NCBI RefSeq assembly: GCF_000687555.1
Contig: NZ_JHWJ01000012.1
Span: 62,001-126,000, forward strand
Length of the DNA stretch: 64,000 nt
Direction of reading: 5' to 3'
Source: [Clostridium] aerotolerans DSM 5434
GTDB taxonomy: Bacteria; Bacillota; Clostridia; Lachnospirales; Lachnospiraceae
Part shown: one piece after another, positions 7,869-17,728 of the stretch
Position numbering within the stretch: the first letter of the stretch is position 1
Layout: each line of letters opens with the position of its first letter
The notes under the pieces: generated by a model
Databases searched by the model: none
The model's input: only the letters and a program-made list of their open reading frames with translations
What the model was told of the DNA's origin: nothing
Program-made: the position numbers and the translations under genes

Positions 7869-9320
7869 CTAATTTGTCTCCAAATTTACAGAGGTATTTC
7901 TCTTTCGCTTCTGATTAAAAAGGCGTACTGCTGTTAAAAATGCTCCGATCCCGCATACAGCTGCAGCAAGCAGATAAACACTTCTCATTCCATAGATAAA
8001 AACATCGTCACGTCCCTTGATATAATCAGATACATCATATCCTACCAAATGGCTCATTCGGCTATAGAGAATGATAACAGCAAATGTCACTCCGCTGATC
8101 AAACCAAGATTTCGAATAAGGGCATTGACGCTGCCGCAGATTCCCAGCATATTTTTCGGAGCCGTAGACATGGTGATGGAGTTATTGGGGGACTGGAACA
8201 GACCGTTTCCCACGGACATAACCGCCAGATACACCACTAAAACTGAAATCTCTGTTCGCTCCGTTAAGGTTGACATAAGACAAAGTCCTATTCCGGTCAG
8301 GCTAAGACCTGCAAAGGTAAGGATCTCTGACCCTATCTTATCTGACAGATATCCGCTGAGCGGAGCTACCACCGCCAGAATGACAGGAGAGACCATTAAA
8401 ATAATTCCCGTAAATGCCGGAGAATACTTTAAAGTATCCTGAAGATAAAATGGCAGGATAATGGTAGCGCTGCTCAGTGCCACAAAGGATAAAAAGGCGC
8501 ATAAGATACTGATGGAAAATAAGCTGTTGCGAAACAGGCTAAGTGGCAGAAGTGGAACCTCTGTCCGGCTCTCCAGATATAAAAACAGGAGAAATGACAC
8601 CAGGAAAAAGAAAAATCCACCGAGAATCAAAGGACTCCCATATCCATAATTCCTGCCCATAATCAGGGAGAAGAACAGGGAAGCAATGGAAAAGAAGAAA
8701 AGAACACTTCCCCTTCTGTCAAATGGCTGTCCTGCTGCCTTCTTGGATCTGGGAAGAATCTTAATTCCCAGAATATAGACGATAATTCCAATGGGCACAT
8801 TAATTAAGAAGATATACTCCCAGGCAAAGGAATGGATGATAAAGCCGCCCAGTGGCGGGCCTGCCATGGAGCCAAGGGCTACCGCAGTTCCTGAAATACC
8901 AAGAGCTTTTCCTCTCTCATTCACCGGAAAGACCTGAGTGATGATACCCTGATTGGTTCCCATAGCCGCCGCTGCTCCCAGGGCCTGAATTCCTCTGGAA
9001 ATAATCAGCTGCATAAAGCTGTGGGAGATGCCGCAAAGCAGGGAGCCAGCGGTAAATACCAGGACTCCGTAAAGGAAAATCCTTGTCTTTCCTAAAAAAT
9101 CACCCAGCCTTCCAAAAATTAAAATAGTTCCCACTACCACCAGAAGATAAATGGTGACCACCCAGGCAATTGCTTCCGAGCTTACCGATAACAGCTCTGA
9201 CATCTGGGGCAGAGCCACGTTTACGATGCTGCTGTCTAAGGTCGCCATAAAGGTGAGCAGCACTACATTGATTAAGATCAGCATACGGTTTTTGTATACT
9301 TTTTCATTTGTTTGTTCCAT
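7869..9320 (-). CDS. MFS drug/proton antiporter, DHA2 (EmrB/QacA) type
   Basis: 483 residues from the ATG with GAGGAG 11 nt upstream; a second ATG 24 bp further upstream has only a weak site. About 14 hydrophobic segments are visible. Helix 1 carries the DHA2 signature FMATLDSSIVNVALPQM, followed by motif A (FGRLGDFLGKTR) and motif C in helix 5 (GPPLGGFII). The protein should export lipophilic toxic compounds using the proton gradient. It is transcribed 54 bp after the marR gene in the same direction, so its expression is probably released when the MarR repressor binds its ligand. The substrate cannot be read from sequence. Confidence 0.92.
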   Translation of the reverse strand: MEQTNEKVYKNRMLILINVVLLTFMATLDSSIVNVALPQMSELLSVSSEAIAWVVTIYLLVVVGTILIFGRLGDFLGKTRIFLYGVLVFTAGSLLCGISHSFMQLIISRGIQALGAAAAMGTNQGIITQVFPVNERGKALGISGTAVALGSMAGPPLGGFIIHSFAWEYIFLINVPIGIIVYILGIKILPRSKKAAGQPFDRRGSVLFFFSIASLFFSLIMGRNYGYGSPLILGGFFFFLVSFLLFLYLESRTEVPLLPLSLFRNSLFSISILCAFLSFVALSSATIILPFYLQDTLKYSPAFTGIILMVSPVILAVVAPLSGYLSDKIGSEILTFAGLSLTGIGLCLMSTLTERTEISVLVVYLAVMSVGNGLFQSPNNSITMSTAPKNMLGICGSVNALIRNLGLISGVTFAVIILYSRMSHLVGYDVSDYIKGRDDVFIYGMRSVYLLAAAVCGIGAFLTAVRLFNQKRKRNTSVNLETN

Positions 9321-9374
9321 AGATATTTCAGCTCCTCGATTCATATATTTAATTCTCTCTTCTTTCTTCCCCTT

Positions 9375-9827
9375 TTATTCCTCATCTTTCTGAATCCTTC
9401 GAAGATGTCTTGCTTCTTTTAAAACCACATCAAGCATCCTCATAAGTTCTTCCTTCTCCTTCTCATCAAGCCCTTTTGTGATGGCATCGTTCCAGAGGGT
9501 CATTTCCTTTTTGATTGCTGGAATCATGGATTTCCCCTCTTCCGTCAGATAAAGTTTGTACGCTCTTGTATCCTTATGGTCTGTCTCTTTTTTCACATAT
9601 CCCATTTGGATCAGTTTTTTTACTTCTCTGGCTGACATTGCTTTATCCACGTTTAATTCCTTGCTCAGCTGGTTTTGGTTGATTCCATCTTTAAGAGCTA
9701 ACGCCATTAAAAAGGAACCGCTCCCGCCGCATAATCCGTATGGTTTTAATACTTCATTGGTATAGGACAGGGTACAGCGATAAATACCTCCTGTATACTT
9801 ACTGAGCTTTCTATATTCTTCTTTCAT
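9375..9827 (-). CDS. MarR-family repressor of the adjacent efflux gene
   Basis: 150 residues. The winged helix-turn-helix core is visible: NQNQLSKELNVDKAMSAREV (recognition helix) then the wing DHKDTRAYKLYLTEEGK. Helices at both ends form the dimer interface. MarR proteins bind palindromes and let go when a phenolic or lipophilic ligand binds. The gene leads the MFS gene, and a near-consensus promoter overlapped by a palindrome lies just upstream, which argues for autoregulation of the pair. The ATG follows GGGAG at 5 nt. The sequence reads MSAREVKKL where many relatives have a serine/threonine-rich recognition helix, so the exact DNA contacts are uncertain. Confidence 0.93.
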   Translation of the reverse strand: MKEEYRKLSKYTGGIYRCTLSYTNEVLKPYGLCGGSGSFLMALALKDGINQNQLSKELNVDKAMSAREVKKLIQMGYVKKETDHKDTRAYKLYLTEEGKSMIPAIKKEMTLWNDAITKGLDEKEKEELMRMLDVVLKEARHLRRIQKDEE

Positions 9828-9871
9828 TCTATCTCCCTTTTCATCATATTCCCCATATTCATTCGGTGGAT

Positions 9872-9905
9872 ATTATAGTCCTTTTTAGTTGATATGTCAA
9901 CTAAA
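9872..9905 (-). promoter_or_regulatory. marR promoter with embedded MarR operator
   Basis: On the minus strand, TTGACA (plus positions 9895-9900) and TATAAT (9872-9877) are separated by exactly 17 bp. The -35 lies inside the palindrome TTTAGTTGA-TATG-TCAACTAAA (9884-9905, 9-bp arms). A MarR dimer bound here would exclude RNA polymerase. Confidence 0.8.
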
Positions 9906-9985
9906 TAAGAATAGAAAAATTGTCAGTAGCACATCAGCATGTACTTAAGGAATATAATGAAATAAAAAGCTTAAAAGGAGATATT

Positions 9986-11548
9986 ATGAACGATCAGGTG
10001 GAAGCCTTACATGAATTTAAAGCGCTTTTGGAAGAAGCCGGAAAGGACAGCCGGAATTTTAAGATTTATGATAAATTAGGTGAATACTATAAAAAGGAAG
10101 GGAATTTAAAACGGGCGTATTTTTGCTTTGTCCACAGTTTTTACCTTTGTGAAGATAAAGAAGAAGCTTCCAGGCTTTCAAACATCATTGATACTATGAA
10201 GAAAGATTCACCGGAGGATACCCCCCAGGTATCTCTTCTCATTCCATCGGTACCGGTACTGGCACAAATGAAAGCAATTTTAGCTGCCACACTGGCCCTT
10301 AAGGAAGATTCCAACCACGTTGTAATTCTTGACTGGGAGGAATCAAAGGAAGTTACTGACTGGCTGCTTGGCGAAAAAGAAATTACGGTACTGTCTGTCA
10401 AAGGACTCACCCTTCATAATGCCTATGAAAAAGCAGTGGAGCTGACAGGGAAAACGGATGATCTTATGATTTTAGATAAAGGCTCTGCTCTCCTTGCCCA
10501 CGCCCTGTTCCTCCTTCGCATGTCTCTTTACAGAGATGACGAAATTGGCGCTGTCAATGCAGTCACCAACGGACCTGCCTACGGTCTTACAGAATTTGAA
10601 GCTCCCATTCGTGGGGCTGATGGTTATGCAATTGAACATAACCTGCCTGGAGATGATAAGATGGCTCCGGCTCTTGTCCCCTCCTGCGGCAGCATTCTGG
10701 TAAACAGAAAATGCTGGGATGAGGTCAAAGGCTTTCATCCTTCCTTCCTAACCTTGGAAGTGGCGGAAAAGGATTTAAGCTTCCAGCTTATTTCCTTAAA
10801 GAAACTGACCTTTATCTGCCACCACGGCTACGTCTATACCATTGTACAGAATCAGAATAATCCAGCCAGACTCCTGGATTTCAACCATTTTTATGATAAA
10901 TGGAACGTGCGCCTTAATTATTCCATGTTCAGCCGCCCGGATATCCTTGCCCTCATTACAGATCCAGCCGATACTCCACTAAGAGTCTTAGATGTAGGCT
11001 GTGCCTGTGGAGCTTCTCTGCTATCCATAAAAAACAAGTACCCACTGGCAGAGCTTCACGGCATTGAGCTGGATCCCGGTTCATGGAGCATTGCTTCCAA
11101 GCTGTTTCCCGTAACTCAGGGAAATGTAGAACAGGATCTGGATTATCCAGGGGAATATTTTGACTATATTATATTTGGTGATGTACTGGAGCACTTAAAC
11201 CAACCGGAGGCAGTGCTGGTAAATATGAAGCGTTATTTAAAACCAGGTGGTATGATTCTCGCAAGCATTCCAAATATCATGCACATTTCGGTCATCGGTG
11301 ATCTGTTAAATGGTGCCTTTACCTATCAGGACAGCGGAATTTTGGACCGGACCCACCTTCGTTTCTTTACAAAGGCAGAGATCATCAAAATGTTCTCCCG
11401 GGCAGGATATGAAATCCTTGATGTAGGGAACACCAGAGTCTGGGTCAGCGATGATCAGCTGCATCTGATTGAGAAGCTGTGTGCTCTCAGTACCAGTCAG
11501 ACTGAGGCATTTACCGCTTATCAGTATCTGGTAAAGGCGAAAAAATAA
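9986..11548 (+). CDS. Glycosyltransferase-like and SAM-methyltransferase hybrid protein
   Basis: 520 residues from the ATG with AAAAGGAG 6 nt upstream; the open frame extends further 5' without a ribosome site. Residues 1-65 look like a helical TPR-type stretch (YDKLGEYYKKEGNLKRAYFCF). Residues about 75-300 resemble a degenerate family-2 glycosyltransferase Rossmann fold (VSLLIPSVPVLAQMKAIL, later VPSCGSILVNRKCWDEVKGF). Residues about 335-500 are a class I methyltransferase with motif I LDVGCACGASL, HGIELDP and FDYIIFGDVLEHLNQP. This architecture fits surface-glycan modifying enzymes. No sugar-synthesis genes are adjacent, so the acceptor is unknown. A strong hairpin terminator follows. Confidence 0.8.
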   Translation: MNDQVEALHEFKALLEEAGKDSRNFKIYDKLGEYYKKEGNLKRAYFCFVHSFYLCEDKEEASRLSNIIDTMKKDSPEDTPQVSLLIPSVPVLAQMKAILAATLALKEDSNHVVILDWEESKEVTDWLLGEKEITVLSVKGLTLHNAYEKAVELTGKTDDLMILDKGSALLAHALFLLRMSLYRDDEIGAVNAVTNGPAYGLTEFEAPIRGADGYAIEHNLPGDDKMAPALVPSCGSILVNRKCWDEVKGFHPSFLTLEVAEKDLSFQLISLKKLTFICHHGYVYTIVQNQNNPARLLDFNHFYDKWNVRLNYSMFSRPDILALITDPADTPLRVLDVGCACGASLLSIKNKYPLAELHGIELDPGSWSIASKLFPVTQGNVEQDLDYPGEYFDYIIFGDVLEHLNQPEAVLVNMKRYLKPGGMILASIPNIMHISVIGDLLNGAFTYQDSGILDRTHLRFFTKAEIIKMFSRAGYEILDVGNTRVWVSDDQLHLIEKLCALSTSQTEAFTAYQYLVKAKK

Positions 11549-11569
11549 AGGCTGAGAAATAAATAAACA

Positions 11570-11614
11570 GGACGCATTGCAAAACTGGCTTTACAACCAG
11601 GATGCAATGCGTCC
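11570..11614. terminator. Terminator between convergent genes
   Basis: GGACGCATTGCA (11570-11581) pairs perfectly with TGCAATGCGTCC (11603-11614), followed by TTTTCTCTT on the plus strand. It ends the methyltransferase hybrid and may also stop kdpE from the other side. Confidence 0.8.
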
Positions 11615-11633
11615 TTTTCTCTTACTTAAGTTT

Positions 11634-12344
11634 TTATGCCTCTCCCAGCTCTTCTACCATCCGGTATCCAACCCCCATCTCAGTCAGGATATACTGGGGG
11701 TTGCCAGGATTAATTTCTATTTTTCTTCGTATATTGGCCATATTCACCCGCAGAGTATGGCTCTCATCGGTATACAGTCCCCAAATTTCCCGGATGATAA
11801 AATCATGAGTCAATACTTTGCCTGCATTTTTGGAAAGAAGCACCAGAATCTTGTATTCAATGGGAGTTAAATGAACCCGCTCTCCAGCCTTTAATACGAT
11901 TCGCTTTCCATAATCAATTTCCAGATTCCCTACCATGAATTTATCTGCTTCATGACCTCCCGTGCCTGCTGCCTCTGTGCTGTGGCGGATAGCCGTCCGA
12001 ATCCGGGCAAGAAGCTCTGGTGTGCCAAAGGGCTTTACGATATAATCATCTGCCCCAAGATCAAGAGCTGCCACCTTCTCCCGTTCATGGCCTCTGGCCG
12101 ATACTACAATGATCGGAATCTTTGACCAGCTACGGATCTTTTTCAGTATCTCCACCCCGTCCATATCAGGAAGACCAAGGTCTAATAAAATGATATCAGG
12201 GATGTGAGAAGTGAACATGGAAAGTCCTTCCCTTCCTGTTTTAGCTTTTATGACCTGATAATCGTTAGAAGTTAAAACTGCTGAGATGAAATTGCAGATG
12301 GCATCCTCATCTTCAATGATTAAGACCGTTGGTTTCATATCCAT
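11634..12344 (-). CDS. kdpE: KdpE response regulator of potassium uptake
   Basis: 236 residues from the ATG that lies one base past the kdpD stop; a GTG 9 bp upstream also opens the frame but touches the ribosome site. Receiver domain with LIIEDEDAI, phospho-acceptor in IILLDLGLPDMDG and lysine in IVKPFG. The winged-helix output domain carries LTPIEYKILVLL and LRVNMANIRRKIE. It follows kdpD directly, so it is the cognate regulator that activates kdpFABC at low potassium or high osmolarity. Translational coupling to kdpD is likely. It is the last gene of the kdp unit. Confidence 0.97.
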   Translation of the reverse strand: MDMKPTVLIIEDEDAICNFISAVLTSNDYQVIKAKTGREGLSMFTSHIPDIILLDLGLPDMDGVEILKKIRSWSKIPIIVVSARGHEREKVAALDLGADDYIVKPFGTPELLARIRTAIRHSTEAAGTGGHEADKFMVGNLEIDYGKRIVLKAGERVHLTPIEYKILVLLSKNAGKVLTHDFIIREIWGLYTDESHTLRVNMANIRRKIEINPGNPQYILTEMGVGYRMVEELGEA

Positions 12345-12345
12345 T

Positions 12346-15039
12346 TCATTCACTTCCTTTCAATGGCAGAGTAAGGCGAAATACGGCACCTTTCCCCTCC
12401 CTGTTTTCAGCCCTTAATTCGCCTCCATGAGCGTTTATGATGGTCTTGCAGATAGACAGTCCGATTCCAAGGCCTCTGGCTGAATCCGGGCTTCTATGTT
12501 CTGCCGGCTTATTTCCGGTAAAAAGATAAGGAAATTCCTCCTGGGAAATCCCCTTTCCCCGGTCCATGACCATAAATTCAGCCCTATCTCCATTCTTTTT
12601 TAAATGGAGCTCCACAGGGGTGTCCTCTGGGGAATACTTGATCCCATTTTCCAAAAGATTGATGAGCACCTGTACAATCAGCGTGCCATCCATGGGAACC
12701 TCCAAGTACTCCTCTGGTACATACACCATGATTTCCCGATGGGGAAACCTGTGCTTGATTCTGCTTACTGCCTCTCCCACTACCTCTTCCGCTGCCTCCG
12801 GTTTAGTTACTAAATTAGATGCACTTTCGTTAATTCTTGTAACCGAAAGAAGATTTTCCACCATGCGAATCAGCCACTGGGATTCCTCCTGAATATTGGC
12901 GATAAGGCTGTCTCTTGTAGCCTCGTCAAGCGCTTTTCTGTTTTCCAAAATTGCAGAGCTGGAGCCTAATATACCGGCAAGGGGTGTGCGCAGATCGTGA
13001 GAAATGGCCCGCAAAAGCGTGCTTCTCATTCTCTCCTTTTCTGACTCCACCACAATGCGGTTCTGCTCATCAGAAAGCTTCTGCCTCTCCAGAGCCATGG
13101 CTGCCTGGGAGGCGATCATCCGCAGGAAAAGACGGGTATCGTGATCTAACTTTCCCTTTTTACAGGAAATGCCCCAAACAGCAAGAACCTTCCCCTGGGA
13201 AACCACAGGCATATAAAAGGCGGCAGCTCCCATTAAAGTATCCGTTCCTGCCCCGGCACGTTTCTGATTGAGAAATACCCAGTGTGCCACTGCCTTTTCA
13301 TCCGGAGAATTTAAGACAGAGGCATCCACATCGTCAAATGCCTGCATGACCGCTCCATCTTCCCCCTGCTCCGGGTCCAATGAAAAGAACACAATGGATC
13401 GGTCAAACAGCCTGGTAATGTAGTCATTGGTCAATGATACAATCGTTTCAAGTCCTCTGGCTGCCAAAAGCTTTTTGTTGATCTCATAAAGCACCTCCGT
13501 CCGGTGCTCCCTTTTTACCGCAAGCCTTGCTTCCGCTTTAATCCTAACAGTCATGGCACTTGTAATGAGAGCCACCAAAAGCATAACAAGAAAGGTCAGC
13601 GGATAACCGGTTTGTATGGCGTCCAGGGTAAAATAAGGCTCTGTAAAAAAGAAATTAAAGGTCAGGACGCTGATGACGGAAGAGGCAATACCATATACAT
13701 ACCCTTCTGTGACTCTTGAAATCAGTAAAACGGAAAAAATATAAACCATAATGATGTTCTGGTTCATGATATCCAGACCATGAAATCCAAAGGACAGTAA
13801 AGTAGCTGCCACCAAGATAGCAAAGGATTTCATGGAATCTCCTAAGGATAGATGGGGCATTTCCACGTTTAAATTTTTACGTGGTTTTCGATAGCTCCGT
13901 TTTCCCACAGTTCCAGGGATGATATGGACCTCTATGGCTGGCAGAAGGGAAATCAGCTTATCTTCTAAATCCTCTTCAAACAGACTTTTCAGTGTTGTTC
14001 GATTCCGGCTCTTACCCACCACTATATTTGTAATTCCCGACAACTTTGCGTATTCCGATATGACAATGGCTAGGTCATGGCCGGTCAGATTTACAATTTC
14101 AGCCCCCAGCTTTTCTGCCAGCTCTATATTCTCCTGAATGGTCTTTTGCTGCTGCTTTGTGACTCCTTTGCTTTTGGTATCTTCCACATAAAGAGCGCTC
14201 CAGCTTGCATGAAATGCTTCTGCTGCCCTGGCAGTCCAGCGGATACATTTGGCAGAGGAGGGCGAGGGTCCGATGCAGACCAGCATCTTTGTATTTGCCA
14301 GCTTATCGGATAAGCTGCGCTGGTTTTGATTTTCCAGACTGATCTTATCAGCCGTACACCTAAGAGCAATTTCCCGCAAAAGCCTTAGATTCTCCCGGCT
14401 GAAAAAGTTCTGCATTGCCAGCCTGGCACGGTCAGGGCCGTAGACCTTACCGCCTTCCAAACGGCGCAGAAGCTCTTCCGGCTCAAGATCCACCAGTTTA
14501 ATTTCCTCTGCCCGGTCAAAAATGTAATCCGGTACGGTTTCCTGGACCCTGATTGTTGTGATGTTCTCTACGACATCATTTAAACTTTCCATGTGCTGGA
14601 CATTCACCGTGGTGTAAACATCAATACCAGCTGCCAACAGCTCCTCAATATCCTGATACCGTTTTTTATTTCTTCCACCTTCCCCATTGGTGTGGGCCAG
14701 TTCATCTACTAAAATCAGCTCCGGCCTTCGCCTTAGGGCTTCATCCAAGTCGAATTCTTTTAACTCTATCTTCCGGTATGATACCGTTTTTGGAGGGAGA
14801 ACAGGAAGTCCTTTAAGCTTTTCCATGGTTTCCGGGCGTGTATGAGGCTCGATATAGCCAACCAGAACATCCACTCCGCTTCTATAAAGCTCCTGAGCCG
14901 CATCAAGCATGGCATATGTTTTTCCAACACCAGCCGCGTATCCAAAAAAGATTTTAAGCTTGCCTGCCGGCTTTGATTCTCCGGCTTTGATCGTCTCTAA
15001 AATTTCATCGGGATCCGGCCTCTGGTCCATCAGATCCAT
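12346..15039 (-). CDS. kdpD: KdpD sensor histidine kinase
   Basis: 897 residues from the ATG with AGGTGG 10 nt upstream; a TTG further upstream is less likely. Residues 20-230 form the KdpD domain, with the Walker A motif GYAAGVGKTY and the HTRPETM and ELAHTN blocks. A universal-stress-like domain follows (about 240-370, ending near VVGKSRNRTTLKSL). Four membrane helices lie at about 405-495. A GAF-like region, the phospho-acceptor histidine in RAISHDLRTPLAG (about residue 683), and an ATPase domain with N, G1 (DRGKGI) and G2 (GLGIGLSI) boxes complete it. It senses potassium limitation and phosphorylates KdpE. All classical KdpD domains are present, unlike the truncated KdpD of many Firmicutes. 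Confidence 0.97.
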   Translation of the reverse strand: MDLMDQRPDPDEILETIKAGESKPAGKLKIFFGYAAGVGKTYAMLDAAQELYRSGVDVLVGYIEPHTRPETMEKLKGLPVLPPKTVSYRKIELKEFDLDEALRRRPELILVDELAHTNGEGGRNKKRYQDIEELLAAGIDVYTTVNVQHMESLNDVVENITTIRVQETVPDYIFDRAEEIKLVDLEPEELLRRLEGGKVYGPDRARLAMQNFFSRENLRLLREIALRCTADKISLENQNQRSLSDKLANTKMLVCIGPSPSSAKCIRWTARAAEAFHASWSALYVEDTKSKGVTKQQQKTIQENIELAEKLGAEIVNLTGHDLAIVISEYAKLSGITNIVVGKSRNRTTLKSLFEEDLEDKLISLLPAIEVHIIPGTVGKRSYRKPRKNLNVEMPHLSLGDSMKSFAILVAATLLSFGFHGLDIMNQNIIMVYIFSVLLISRVTEGYVYGIASSVISVLTFNFFFTEPYFTLDAIQTGYPLTFLVMLLVALITSAMTVRIKAEARLAVKREHRTEVLYEINKKLLAARGLETIVSLTNDYITRLFDRSIVFFSLDPEQGEDGAVMQAFDDVDASVLNSPDEKAVAHWVFLNQKRAGAGTDTLMGAAAFYMPVVSQGKVLAVWGISCKKGKLDHDTRLFLRMIASQAAMALERQKLSDEQNRIVVESEKERMRSTLLRAISHDLRTPLAGILGSSSAILENRKALDEATRDSLIANIQEESQWLIRMVENLLSVTRINESASNLVTKPEAAEEVVGEAVSRIKHRFPHREIMVYVPEEYLEVPMDGTLIVQVLINLLENGIKYSPEDTPVELHLKKNGDRAEFMVMDRGKGISQEEFPYLFTGNKPAEHRSPDSARGLGIGLSICKTIINAHGGELRAENREGKGAVFRLTLPLKGSE

Positions 15040-15084
15040 TCCTGCATCACCACCTTTATCCAAGAATCATACCACTTTTTTTGA

Positions 15085-15642
15085 TTATATCAACCCATCC
15101 AGCGCTAAATTTACCATGAATACATCAACCGCAGGCTCCCCCATAAATCCCAGCAGCCGGCCGCTAGTATAATTCTTAATAATATGGCGCACTTCCTCTT
15201 CTGTCATTCCTCTGTCCTTTGCAATCCGCGTTACCTGATACTCGGCTGCCTGGGGCGTGATGTGAGGGTCTACACCACTACCCGAACCAGTGACCAGATC
15301 CATAGGTATCTCCTTCTCATTCCCCGGATCCAAGGAATGCCACCAGTCAATCCGTTCCTGTACCAGCTTTTTCTCCTCTTTGCTGACTGGAGAAAGATTG
15401 GAGACTCCCGCTGGCCTTCCCACCAGATATTCCGTCTTTGTGAAGCTTTGGGCAAGGAGTCTGGAACCCATTTCTATTTTTGTACCATCTTTTTGATGCA
15501 CGGCAATGATACTGCCATTTGCCTGGTCCTTGAACACAAGCTGGGAAATCCCTGTAATGGCTGCTGTATATAGAGCGCCGCAAAGAACCGTCATAATGCC
15601 AAAGCAAATGAGTGCTGGCCTTAATTCCTTTCTGAATTTCAT
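15085..15642 (-). CDS. kdpC: Potassium-transporting ATPase subunit KdpC
   Basis: 185 residues, normal length. One N-terminal membrane helix (about 10-32) then the KdpC extracytoplasmic domain with YLVGRPAGVSNLSPVS, DLVTGSGSGVDPHITP and the C-terminal FMGEPAVDVFMVNLALD block. KdpC stabilises the KdpFABC complex and may help load potassium or ATP. It lies between kdpB (14 bp) and kdpD (45 bp) in the expected order. Confidence 0.97.
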   Translation of the reverse strand: MKFRKELRPALICFGIMTVLCGALYTAAITGISQLVFKDQANGSIIAVHQKDGTKIEMGSRLLAQSFTKTEYLVGRPAGVSNLSPVSKEEKKLVQERIDWWHSLDPGNEKEIPMDLVTGSGSGVDPHITPQAAEYQVTRIAKDRGMTEEEVRHIIKNYTSGRLLGFMGEPAVDVFMVNLALDGLI

Positions 15643-15656
15643 AGGTAAACACCTCC

Positions 15657-17714
15657 TTATACCAGCCCGCTGGCTGTCAAAAGCATATCAATTATCTTAA
15701 TAGCCAGAAATGGAGCTGTGATTCCCCCCAGTCCATAGATCAATAAGTTTCTTTGGAGCAGCTTACCGGCTGGCAGTTCACGGTATTTGACTCCCTTTAA
15801 TGCCAGAGGAATCAACGCAATGATAATGACAGCGTTATAGATAATGGCTGAGAGCATGGCACTGGAAGCACTGGTCAGTCCCATAAAATTAAGGGTTGAA
15901 AGCTGAGGATAGATACCGAAAAACAGCACCGGTATAATGGCAAAATACTTTGCCACATCGTTTGCCACACTGAATGTAGTCAGAGAGCCTCTGGTCATTA
16001 ACAGCTGTTTTCCTATCCGAACGATGTCAATCAGCTTTGTGGGACTGGAGTCTAAGTCAACCATGTTTCCGGCTTCCTTTGCCGCTTGTGTGCCTGTATT
16101 CATGGCAACGGCAACATCTGCCTGGGCCAGAGCGGGAGCATCGTTAGTTCCATCTCCTGTCATGGCTACCAGATGGCCTCCTGCCTGATACTCCCGGATA
16201 AGGGCAAGCTTTGCTTCCGGAGTTGCCTCGGCAAGGAAATCATCCACCCCTGCCTCCGCTGCGATAGCCGCTGCAGTCATTGGGTTATCTCCGGTTATCA
16301 TAATGGTCTTAATGCCCATGATTCTAAGGTCCTCAAAGCGTTCCTTTACTCCGTTCTTTACAATATCCTTTAAATGAACCACGCCAAGGACCTGGCTGTT
16401 TTTTACTACCACCAGAGGGGTTCCTCCAGAGCCGGCAACCCGTTTCACCAGCCGTTCACATTCCTCTGGATATCTGCCGCCCTTTTTTATTACATACTCT
16501 TTTACCGTATCTGCGGCTCCTTTTCTAATCTCATTTCCCTGATAATCAATTCCACTCATCCTTGTTTTGGCTGTAAACTCTACAAAAACTGCATCAAGCC
16601 CGGAAAGCTCCCTGCCCCGTAATCCAAACCGTTCCTTGGCAAGCACTACTATGCTTCTGCCTTCCGCCGTTTCATCGGCTAGGGAGGATAGCTGGGCGGC
16701 ATCTGCAAGCTCCTGTTCTGTCACACCGGGAACCGGAAGAAATTCGCTGGCCTGACGGTTTCCTAAGGTAATGGTTCCTGTCTTATCCAGCAGCAATACA
16801 TCCACATCTCCAGCCGCCTCAATAGCACGGCCGCTCATAGCCAGAACATTGGCCTGATTTAATCGGCTCATACCTGCGATTCCAATGGAAGAAAGAAGGG
16901 CGCCGATGGTGGTAGGGGCAAGGCATACCAGTAGAGCAATGATGTTGGTAAGGGAAATCGCCGTGCCAGAACCTGCCTGTTTGCTTGCAAAATTTGTAAA
17001 GGGCAATAAAGCCGCCGTTACCACCAGAAAAATTATGGTTAAGGTAATGAGAAGAATCTGAAGGGCAATTTCATTGGGCGTCTTTTTTCTGGCTGCCCCT
17101 TCTACCATTGAAATCATCTTATCCAGAAAGCTTTCCCCGGCTTCTGCCGTCACCCTGATGATGAGCCAGTCGGATACCAGGGTAGTCCCCCCGGTTACTG
17201 CACTTCTGTCCCCTCCTGATTCCCGGATCACGGGTGCCGATTCCCCGGTAATGGCACTTTCGTCAACAGAGGCTGCTCCTTCTATGACTTCTCCATCCAT
17301 TGGAATCTGCTCGTTCCCTTTCACGTATACAATATCCCCTTTTTTCAGGGTATTGGAAAGGACTTCTGTGTAATCAGAAAGGTCAGCAGCATTCTTAAGC
17401 TTTCTGGCCTTTACATCCTTTCTGGCACTGCGAAGGCTGGCTGCCTGGGCCCTTCCTCTTCCCTCTGCTATGGATTCTGCAAAATTAGCAAAGAGTACCG
17501 TAAACCATAGAATCAGTGAGATGGAAAGGGTATAGCCGGCCCTTTCATCGCTGATTCCAAAGAAGGAGAGAATATAGAACCCTGAGGTCATGATGGCCCC
17601 AAGATAAACCACAAACATCACCGGATTTTTTACCTGGGTGCGGGGAGACAGCTTTTTAAAGGACTGTCTGATGGCATCTACAAATATACTTTTTTTACTT
17701 TCTATCATTTCCAT
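15657..17714 (-). CDS. kdpB: Potassium-transporting P-type ATPase subunit KdpB
   Basis: 685 residues. The phosphorylation motif [11 protein letters not shown] is intact, as are the actuator loop ([10 protein letters not shown]), the nucleotide-domain blocks (GTPLVVVK) and the hinge [17 protein letters not shown]. About seven membrane helices are visible. KdpB hydrolyses ATP to energise potassium import through KdpA. The ATG follows AGAAGGTGATAAT. It sits 14 bp after kdpA. The conserved regulatory serine motif of E. coli KdpB (TGES) is present. No defects seen. Confidence 0.98.
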   Translation of the reverse strand: MEMIESKKSIFVDAIRQSFKKLSPRTQVKNPVMFVVYLGAIMTSGFYILSFFGISDERAGYTLSISLILWFTVLFANFAESIAEGRGRAQAASLRSARKDVKARKLKNAADLSDYTEVLSNTLKKGDIVYVKGNEQIPMDGEVIEGAASVDESAITGESAPVIRESGGDRSAVTGGTTLVSDWLIIRVTAEAGESFLDKMISMVEGAARKKTPNEIALQILLITLTIIFLVVTAALLPFTNFASKQAGSGTAISLTNIIALLVCLAPTTIGALLSSIGIAGMSRLNQANVLAMSGRAIEAAGDVDVLLLDKTGTITLGNRQASEFLPVPGVTEQELADAAQLSSLADETAEGRSIVVLAKERFGLRGRELSGLDAVFVEFTAKTRMSGIDYQGNEIRKGAADTVKEYVIKKGGRYPEECERLVKRVAGSGGTPLVVVKNSQVLGVVHLKDIVKNGVKERFEDLRIMGIKTIMITGDNPMTAAAIAAEAGVDDFLAEATPEAKLALIREYQAGGHLVAMTGDGTNDAPALAQADVAVAMNTGTQAAKEAGNMVDLDSSPTKLIDIVRIGKQLLMTRGSLTTFSVANDVAKYFAIIPVLFFGIYPQLSTLNFMGLTSASSAMLSAIIYNAVIIIALIPLALKGVKYRELPAGKLLQRNLLIYGLGGITAPFLAIKIIDMLLTASGLV

Positions 17715-17728
17715 ATTATCACCTTCTG

